From: Paenibacillus oleatilyticus
Lineage (GTDB): Bacteria > Bacillota > Bacilli > Paenibacillales > NBRC-103111
DNA length: 64,000 nucleotides
Direction: 5' to 3'
NCBI RefSeq assembly: GCF_018998565.1
Contig: NZ_JAHNZO010000033.1
Span: 1 to 64,000, forward strand
The notes under the pieces are model-generated. The model did not search any database and had not been told where the DNA came from. It saw nothing but the letters and a program-made list of their open reading frames with translations. This document shows, one piece after another, positions 58,784-64,000 of the stretch. Made by a program: the position numbers and the translations under genes. The stretch's first letter is position 1; each line of letters opens with the position of its first letter.

Positions 58784-59371
58784 ATGTCATTGAAGCCTCT
58801 CACCGCTTCATTTTTTCAACAGCCGACGCTGGAGCTGGCCCGTTCCTTGCTCGGCATGCTGCTCGTGAAGGAGACCGAAGCCGGCACGGCATCAGGCTGG
58901 ATTGTCGAGACCGAGGCCTACATCGGCCCGGGAGATCGGGCGGCGCACAGCTTCGGCAATCGGAGGACAGCCCGAACGGAAGTGATGTTCGGTCCGCCCG
59001 GTCACGCCTATACCTATGTGATGCATACACATTGTCTCCTCAATGTGGTCAGCGGGCCGGTGGACCATCCGGAGGTAGTATTGATTCGGGCGATCGAGCC
59101 ATGCATGGGAACGGAGCTCATGTACGAACGCCGCGGCCGGGATAAGAAGGAGCGGGAGCTGACCAGCGGCCCGGGGAAGCTGACGAAAGCGCTCGGCATT
59201 ACGATGGACGATTACGGAAGGCCGCTCTTCGAATCGCCGCTCTATATCGCCGAAGGAAAAGCGTTCGGGCCGGTGGAGACCGGTACCCGGATCGGGATCG
59301 AGAACAGTGGCGAAGCCCGCGATTATCCATGGCGCTTTTGGATCGGCGGCAACCGGTTTGTCTCGAAGTAG
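58784..59371 (+). CDS. 3-methyladenine DNA glycosylase (AAG/MPG family)
   Basis: 195 residues from ATG 58784, preceded by GAGGTG. It excises alkylated purines to start base-excision repair. Signatures: LARSLLGMLL, then GWIVETEAYIGPGDRAAHSF with the catalytic Glu, and MFGPPGHAYTYVMHTHCLLN with the intercalating Tyr/His region. The gene ends 12 bp before an alkyltransferase-like gene, so the pair forms an alkylation-damage operon. Confidence 0.95.
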   Translation: MSLKPLTASFFQQPTLELARSLLGMLLVKETEAGTASGWIVETEAYIGPGDRAAHSFGNRRTARTEVMFGPPGHAYTYVMHTHCLLNVVSGPVDHPEVVLIRAIEPCMGTELMYERRGRDKKERELTSGPGKLTKALGITMDDYGRPLFESPLYIAEGKAFGPVETGTRIGIENSGEARDYPWRFWIGGNRFVSK

Positions 59372-59383
59372 AGGAGGTAGCGG

Positions 59384-59698
59384 ATGAATCCATTTTCGCA
59401 GCGGGTGATCGAAATCATTCAAGGCATTCCGGAAGGGTATGTCATGACTTACGGTCAAATCGCCGGGCTGGCCGGAAGTCCGAGGGGGGCCAGACAGGTC
59501 GTGCGCATTCTTCATTCGTCAAGCGGCAAGCACGGACTGCCCTGGCACCGGGTGGTTAACGCCCGGGGGGAAATTGGAATCCAGCAAGAGGAAGGCCGCA
59601 TGCTCCAAATGCTGTACCTTCGAGGTGAAGGCGTCGAGGTCGCCGACAACGGACAACTTGATTTGGACCGGTGGCGCTTCATTCCGCTTGACGAGTAA
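59384..59698 (+). CDS. Alkyltransferase-like protein (ATL), Trp in place of the acceptor Cys
   Basis: 104 residues. The methylguanine-methyltransferase DNA-binding fold is clear (IPEGYVMTYGQIAGLAGSPR, GARQVVRIL). The active-site PCHRV motif reads PWHRVVN at about residue 54, so it cannot accept an alkyl group. This is the hallmark of ATL proteins, which bind O6-alkylguanine and recruit nucleotide-excision repair. GAGGAGGTAG precedes the ATG. It follows the glycosylase gene by 12 bp. Confidence 0.93.
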   Translation: MNPFSQRVIEIIQGIPEGYVMTYGQIAGLAGSPRGARQVVRILHSSSGKHGLPWHRVVNARGEIGIQQEEGRMLQMLYLRGEGVEVADNGQLDLDRWRFIPLDE

Positions 59699-59748
59699 CG
59701 GCTCTGAAGGCACGGAATATCATCATGCCATTTCGGGGGAGTAGGTTT

Positions 59749-60387
59749 ATGTTCAAAAAAATAAGCTTAGCCCTCCTCTACGCCGTCATGGCTTTCCTCA
59801 TCTACAGGTACGGGGAAGAGATTGTGGGGTGGTTTCAATCCTCCAGCGACATGGCTCTGGTCATCGTTGCGGCAACGGTTATGGCGTTGTTCCCGGTTAT
59901 CCCCTATCCGGTTGTCGGCGGGGTCATTGGCGCGGCATTCGGGCCGGTGCTTGGTGCGGCGATCACATGGGCGGGCTCGACGGCGGCTTCGCTCCTGATG
60001 TTTTTATTTGTCCGTTACGGGTATCAGGAATGGGGCCAGCGAATGCTGTACCGCTACGAACGTCTCGGCAAGCTGACCGTTCTGTTCGAGCGGAACGCCT
60101 TTCTGACCATCCTCTTCGCCAGGCTCATTCCTTTCCTTCCGTCGATTATCATCAATGCGTATTCCGCTTTAAGCCGCGTTTCCTTTGCCGCGTATGCCGC
60201 GGCGTCCGCGCTGGGCAAAATCCCGGCCATGCTCTTGTTCGCGTTCGTAGGCAATACTTTGATGACGGAGCCGGGAGCGGTATGGATTACTCTGGGAATT
60301 TACGGGGGCTTCCTCGCGGTCACGCTACTGGCCTACCGGCAATGGAAACGAAGCAAGGAGCCGGTTCAAAGCAACCGGCAGGCATGA
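59749..60387 (+). CDS. TVP38/TMEM64 (VTT-domain) membrane protein
   Basis: 212 residues from ATG 59749, preceded by GGGGGAG. The VTT domain is recognised by FPVIPYPVVGGVIGAAFGPV, then ERNAFLTILFARLIPFLPSI and NAYSALSRVSFAAYA. About six membrane segments. DedA/VTT proteins act in lipid-carrier or phospholipid flipping and envelope homeostasis. Specific substrate is unknown. It may be expressed with the DNA-repair genes in front. Confidence 0.88.
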   Translation: MFKKISLALLYAVMAFLIYRYGEEIVGWFQSSSDMALVIVAATVMALFPVIPYPVVGGVIGAAFGPVLGAAITWAGSTAASLLMFLFVRYGYQEWGQRMLYRYERLGKLTVLFERNAFLTILFARLIPFLPSIIINAYSALSRVSFAAYAAASALGKIPAMLLFAFVGNTLMTEPGAVWITLGIYGGFLAVTLLAYRQWKRSKEPVQSNRQA

Positions 60388-60439
60388 AAAAGAGAGGCGC
60401 CGTTGTACGTCGTTTGAACCTTCGTTGAGCAGGGGGATT

Positions 60440-61342
60440 TCATGCGTTTATTACCTTCAGGCGCTTTATATCTTGTATAGGTGAAAAACCAAACATTCGG
60501 GAATATTCACGGCTGAATTGCGACGGACTTTCATAGCCTACCCGGAATGCGACATCCGCGGCATCTGTTGACTCGGATAATAACAGACGCCGTGCTTCCT
60601 GCAGTCTCAGTTGTTTTTGGAACTGAATAGGGCTCATAGCGGTTACCTCTTTAAAGTGCCTATGTAGCGAAGAAGCACTCATATTCGCTATTTCCGCAAG
60701 CTCCTCAATCCGAAAGGACCTATCATAGTTATTCATGATATGTTTGATAACGTCTCTGATTCGTTTGGCGCTGCTTCCATCTATAGAAATTTGTTCCAGT
60801 ATAACTCCGTGCTGCCCTTGCAGAACCCTGTAGAGAATTTCCTTCGTGAAGAGAGGAGCAAGTACCGGGATATCCTTAGGGTTATCCAGCAAACGTGCCA
60901 ACCTGATTACCGCATCCAACAAAGATAATTCCATCCGGCTGACAAACATACCTCGCTTAGCGTTTTCTTTCGGGCCAACTCGTATGTCAGAATCGCTTAA
61001 AATCTCTAAGATTTGACTCGGGGTAAATTCAAGTTTGAGAGACAAATACGGAACTTGGGAAGAGGCTTCCATGACTTGGCCGGTAACCGGCAAGTTAACG
61101 GATGCAACAAGGTAATCGGCAGGACCGTATCTAAAGCGCTCCTGTGCCAGCAATACCTCCTTCACACCCTGAACGACCATGCAAAAGGAAGGATTGTACA
61201 CTCCAAAATTTGATCCAGTAACGTTAGATCGACGAGTGAAAAATAAAGACGGAATTGCAGTCGCGTGAACACCGTCCTGGCCTGAATAACGCTCAATGAG
61301 TTTGGCAAGCTCCCCCTGCTGTTCATATATTCGTTCAGACAT
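60440..61342 (-). CDS. AraC-family transcriptional regulator
   Basis: 300 residues from ATG 61342, preceded by GGAGGAG. Starts further upstream would include that site. An N-terminal AraC_N-type cupin region (FGVYNPSFCMVVQGVKEVLL, YLVASVNLPVTGQVMEAS) is followed by two helix-turn-helices (FRIEELAEIANMSASSLHRH, DAADVAFRVGYESPSQFSRE). This is the usual AraC_N architecture of aldehyde or alcohol sensors. The SDR gene across the intergenic region is the likely target. Confidence 0.92.
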   Translation of the reverse strand: MSERIYEQQGELAKLIERYSGQDGVHATAIPSLFFTRRSNVTGSNFGVYNPSFCMVVQGVKEVLLAQERFRYGPADYLVASVNLPVTGQVMEASSQVPYLSLKLEFTPSQILEILSDSDIRVGPKENAKRGMFVSRMELSLLDAVIRLARLLDNPKDIPVLAPLFTKEILYRVLQGQHGVILEQISIDGSSAKRIRDVIKHIMNNYDRSFRIEELAEIANMSASSLHRHFKEVTAMSPIQFQKQLRLQEARRLLLSESTDAADVAFRVGYESPSQFSREYSRMFGFSPIQDIKRLKVINA

Positions 61343-61609
61343 AAACTCCTCCTGTTCCTCCATTCTTGATAGTTCCATCATAATTCAGATTCGTACGTAA
61401 CGTAAATGGCTGTGAGAGTATTAGGCAATCATTTGAGAAGAATGAGATACCGATCGCCTTTTCATTTGCTGCATAATAAGGATGCCGAAGCAAAATGAGA
61501 AGGGAAAAACCAACCTAACCACAGCGGTGATATCTGATAATTACTTGAATTTTCAGACACTGTCCAAATTATTAGAGGTCAGTATGCCAAGTTAAAGGGG
61601 AAGATTAGG

Positions 61610-62407
61610 ATGGATAAACAGGGGAAATATACAGTTATTACCGGAGCAAGCTCCGGTATAGGTTACGCGACAGCTAAAGCTTTCGCAAAACGTAAGAAAA
61701 ATATCATACTTGTTGCTCGCCGCGAAAACAATCTGAATGAACTGAAAAGAGAAATTTTGCGGGATATTCCCGAGCTGGATATTGTGGTGAAAGCAGTCGA
61801 TATATCCGTCAGTCAAAACGCCCATCAGCTCTATCGAGAATTAAATCAGTATCAAATCGAAACATGGATTAATAATGCAGGTTTCGGTAGTTATGACCGT
61901 GTTTCCGGTCAAGACTTGGAAAAGATTGAAACAATGCTGCGCCTCAACGTGGAAGCCCTAACTATATTTTCGTCCTTGTATGTGCGTGATTATAGAGACG
62001 TGGATGATACACAATTAATCAATATCTCTTCAGCTGGCGGATACACACTCGTGCCAACGGCCGTTACCTACTGTGCTTCCAAGTTTTTTGTCAGCGCGTT
62101 TACCGAGGGGTTGGCCCATGAACTGAAAGCCGCCAATGCAAAATTACAAGCTAAAGTTTTGGCGCCGGCGGCAACCAAAACCGAATTTGGAAAAGTGGCA
62201 AACAATACGAGCGAGTATGACTATGACAAAATTTTTAATTCATACCATACAAGCGATGTAATGGCCAATTTTCTCTTGCAGCTTTATGATAGCAACATGA
62301 CTGTTGGTATAGTTGACAGAGAAACCTTTGAATTCAGACTTAGTGAACCACTTTTTGCTTATGCAGGTGATTCCAAGAATAACCAAAAAGTCCGACTGAA
62401 CGATTGA
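61610..62407 (+). CDS. Short-chain dehydrogenase/reductase
   Basis: 265 residues. TGASSGIGYATA is the NAD(P)-binding Gly motif, NNAGFGSY the structural motif, ISSAGGYTLVPT carries the catalytic Ser and YCASKFF the Tyr-x-x-x-Lys. It belongs to the YqjQ/DltE-like SDR group. AGGGGAAGATTAGG precedes the ATG. It is divergent from the AraC_N-type regulator across 267 bp that hold no other gene, a pair often seen in Bacillales. Substrate unknown. Confidence 0.92.
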   Translation: MDKQGKYTVITGASSGIGYATAKAFAKRKKNIILVARRENNLNELKREILRDIPELDIVVKAVDISVSQNAHQLYRELNQYQIETWINNAGFGSYDRVSGQDLEKIETMLRLNVEALTIFSSLYVRDYRDVDDTQLINISSAGGYTLVPTAVTYCASKFFVSAFTEGLAHELKAANAKLQAKVLAPAATKTEFGKVANNTSEYDYDKIFNSYHTSDVMANFLLQLYDSNMTVGIVDRETFEFRLSEPLFAYAGDSKNNQKVRLND

Positions 62408-62478
62408 CACAGCTCAATTTTAAAGCGGTGGAGCGATTTATCGACGGCTGCCGTTGCCGTTGAACCAGAGATAGCAAT

Positions 62479-62522
62479 AAAGCCGATTACACCATTAGAG
62501 TGGTGAAAACCGGCTTTTTTCA
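62479..62522 (+). terminator. Terminator after the SDR gene
   Basis: AAGCCG, CACCA, TGGTG and CGGCTT form a stem followed by TTTTT. The rest of 62408-62622 holds no gene. Confidence 0.8.
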
Positions 62523-62622
62523 ATGTTCAAAACTCCTTAGCGTTTTGCTGGCGGTGCCCCGAGTAGGAAACGTGTAAGAGGACGGGGGCTAGCCGCCCCT
62601 CCTACTTAATTTATCGACAAAC

Positions 62623-63207
62623 TTATCGCTGAGCGGCAGGCCGGCGGTGAAGCTCCGCCAACGCTTCCGATTGCATAATTCGTTCTTCGATCCGCTCAAA
62701 GCCGCGCGCGGCTGCGCCGCCCTCGAAGCTGTACAGGAAGCGGGATGCCGAAGGCTTCACTTGGGCTTCCGCTTTCTGAGCGCGGGCCACAAGCTCCGTA
62801 TGCTTCTCCTGCATGGCCGCGTAGGCCGCTTTCGTCTCCTCCAACTGCTGCGAGAGCTCTTCCGAGCGCTGCTTGGCGGCTTCGTACCACTCCGAGCATT
62901 CCAGCGACTTGTCCAGATAATGCAGCTTCGCTTCGACCGCTTGGCGGGCTTCCGCTTCGCGGCCGTCGGCTAGCGCTTCGGCCGCATTTTTCTCGCATTG
63001 AGCGGCCAGCCGGTTGTAGGCGTCGATTTGCATTTTCAACGACCGTTCCGTGCCGGACTGCTTGTTCAGCGTCCGATGGACCGCGTCGATTTCCTCTTTC
63101 ATGGTACGGAGGTAGTGATTCAGCATCATCACCGGGTCCTCCAGCTTGCTCAGCGCCTCGTGTGCGGCGGCTCTCGATAGATCGGATAGTCTGGTTAATA
63201 CTCCCAT
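62623..63207 (-). CDS. PspA/IM30-family envelope-stress protein
   Basis: 194 residues, slightly shorter than the usual 220-230. Almost entirely helical coiled coil: LTRLSDLSRAAAHEALSKLE, then DPVMMLNHYLRTMKEEIDAV, and a long charged central helix. PspA/IM30 (ESCRT-III-like) assemblies patch and stabilise damaged membranes. AAAAGGAGC precedes the ATG. It follows the PspC-domain gene by 54 bp on the same strand, a conserved stress pair. Confidence 0.88.
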   Translation of the reverse strand: MGVLTRLSDLSRAAAHEALSKLEDPVMMLNHYLRTMKEEIDAVHRTLNKQSGTERSLKMQIDAYNRLAAQCEKNAAEALADGREAEARQAVEAKLHYLDKSLECSEWYEAAKQRSEELSQQLEETKAAYAAMQEKHTELVARAQKAEAQVKPSASRFLYSFEGGAAARGFERIEERIMQSEALAELHRRPAAQR

Positions 63208-63261
63208 GGTTGTTCTAGCTCCTTTTGTCGTATTTTATCGTTTCATGTAGATTTACGTAGA

Positions 63262-63489
63262 TTAATAGTTATGATAAGGGTTCATGACTGCGTAGTCTTC
63301 GTACGGCGCTTTCGGGACAAGCAGGCTGAGAACAAAATAGATCAGCGTGACGGTGCCGAAGCTGCAGAAGGCGGCGATGACGACCAACAGACGGACGAGC
63401 GTCGCGTCCAGACCGAAATATTGCGCGAGACCTCCACAAAGGCCGGTCAGTCTGCTGTTGCTGCGGGAGCGGTATAATCTTTTGTTCAT
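63262..63489 (-). CDS. PspC-domain protein
   Basis: 75 residues: the PspC domain occupies nearly all of it (RSNSRLTGLCGGLAQYFGLD, then ATLVRLLVVIAAFCSF and a membrane segment LIYFVLSLLVPKAP). PspC proteins sit in the membrane and hold or activate PspA. GAAAGGAGA precedes the ATG. It is the first gene of the pspC-pspA pair. Confidence 0.92.
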   Translation of the reverse strand: MNKRLYRSRSNSRLTGLCGGLAQYFGLDATLVRLLVVIAAFCSFGTVTLIYFVLSLLVPKAPYEDYAVMNPYHNY

Positions 63490-63734
63490 AAAAACATTCT
63501 CCTTTCGAATATATATCTTTCATTTTCGTTAGTTATTTGTTTTGTGCTTGCTTCATGTCTTTATTGTAGTCTGATCGCCTTCTTGCGAAAACCGACCTGT
63601 GGCGGTTTTTGAACTGGACCTAAGGAGGGGAAGGCATTCTACCTAAGTCGGAATAAATGTAAAATATTTCCTTTAGACAAAGGACGTAATTTGTTTATAC
63701 TAATGCTATCCTATAAAAGTTGGGGAGTAAGAAT

Positions 63735-64000
63735 ATGAGAAATGATCAAGGTTCTGAAAACGTTCCTAAAGCCAAGGGAGAGAAGGGGGAAAGGTTTACG
63801 ACAAGCGGCTTCATTCTGGCCGCGATCGGGAGCTCGGTGGGGCTCGGCAACATGTGGAAGTTTCCTTACATTACAGGCAAGCATGGGGGAGCCGCATTTT
63901 TTCTGTTGTTTATTGTTTGTTTGATCGTCGTAGGGCTGCCGGTACTGTTGGCCGAGATGACTATCGGCCGGGGCGGCCGGGCGAACGCTTCGCTGGCTTT
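63735..64000 (+). CDS. Sodium:neurotransmitter symporter-family transporter, cut by the window end
   Basis: The frame from ATG 63735 is open to the last base (88 residues visible). GGGGAG lies upstream at 63722-63727. After a polar start the first two membrane helices appear: FILAAIGSSVGLGNMWKFPY with the sodium- and substrate-binding NSS motif, then KHGGAAFFLLFIVCLIVVGL and LPVLLAEMTIGRG. NSS family (LeuT/SNF) proteins import amino acids or related compounds with sodium. About 350 residues should follow beyond the window. Confidence 0.93.
   Translation, partial: MRNDQGSENVPKAKGEKGERFTTSGFILAAIGSSVGLGNMWKFPYITGKHGGAAFFLLFIVCLIVVGLPVLLAEMTIGRGGRANASLA

Noticed and set aside
1..64000. Prophage, intact insertion sequence, rRNA or tRNA genes
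   Set aside because: No integrase, transposase, phage structural gene, rRNA stretch or cloverleaf was recognised on either strand.

Overview
The window looks like chromosome from a spore-forming Bacillales, most likely Paenibacillaceae. The reasons are two CotF-type spore coat genes, a Spo0E-like phosphatase, an AbrB-like regulator, GlpT with a Gram-positive leader terminator and cre box, strong AGGAGG ribosome sites, and many two-component systems and lipoproteins but no outer-membrane genes. I saw no rRNA, tRNA, CRISPR array, prophage or intact insertion sequence. By eye, 5.2-12.4 kb and 42-44.1 kb are richer in A+T than the rest and hold small, unrecognised or broken genes.

Layout. 0-5.2 kb: the 3' part of a beta-lactamase-fold hydrolase gene, then a response regulator/histidine kinase pair and a bacitracin-type ABC exporter. 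5.2-12.4 kb (accessory): a DUF4097-type lipoprotein, small membrane proteins, gene remnants, a secreted protein with a membrane-protein partner, a divergent XRE/TPR regulator followed by a 14-codon ORF, a Spo0E-like protein and an AbrB-like protein whose helix-turn-helix tail lies out of frame behind A10. 12.5-24.3 kb: a TetR/beta-lactamase-fold operon, a repeat protein, a Gln-rich protein, a uracil permease, a TetR/P450 operon, SnoaL-like genes, an FMN reductase opposite an ArsR-SRPBCC fusion, glpT and a PhnA/YjdM-type protein. 24.3-36.1 kb: a LiaS/NarX-type kinase with its regulator, a membrane protein, then a VanY-VanR-VanS-like set followed by an unusual operon of two sugar-type permeases, a membrane-fusion protein, a solute-binding lipoprotein and a stalk-domain protein. 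36.1-42 kb: housekeeping and surface genes. 42-44.1 kb: a patch of remnants. 44.3-47.8 kb: SDR/LysR, uppP and coat genes. 48-58.6 kb: a dipeptide-type ABC transporter operon with peptidases, an IclR regulator, DUF1177 and AroM. 58.8-64 kb: DNA repair genes, a VTT-domain protein, AraC/SDR, PspC-PspA and the start of a sodium:neurotransmitter-type symporter.

How the parts may work together. Three ideas come from reading the sequence. (1) The secreted protein at 9.2-9.9 kb ends in a hydrophobic, Gly-rich module that recurs as two broken copies at 6.4 and 42.5 kb, each beside a small membrane-protein gene. This would fit an antagonism/immunity family, with the intact copy lying opposite a peptide-sensor-like regulator. 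(2) Four promoters (bacitracin-type exporter, uppP, vanY-like gene, sugar-type ABC operon) carry TTAAGA-like boxes in 11-bp phase that begin 48 nt before the -10 hexamer. This suggests two related response-regulator regulons for cell-envelope defence. (3) The dipeptide operon has a 19-bp perfect palindrome just downstream of its promoter and probably feeds a peptide-catabolic route. All three are inferences from sequence reading alone.
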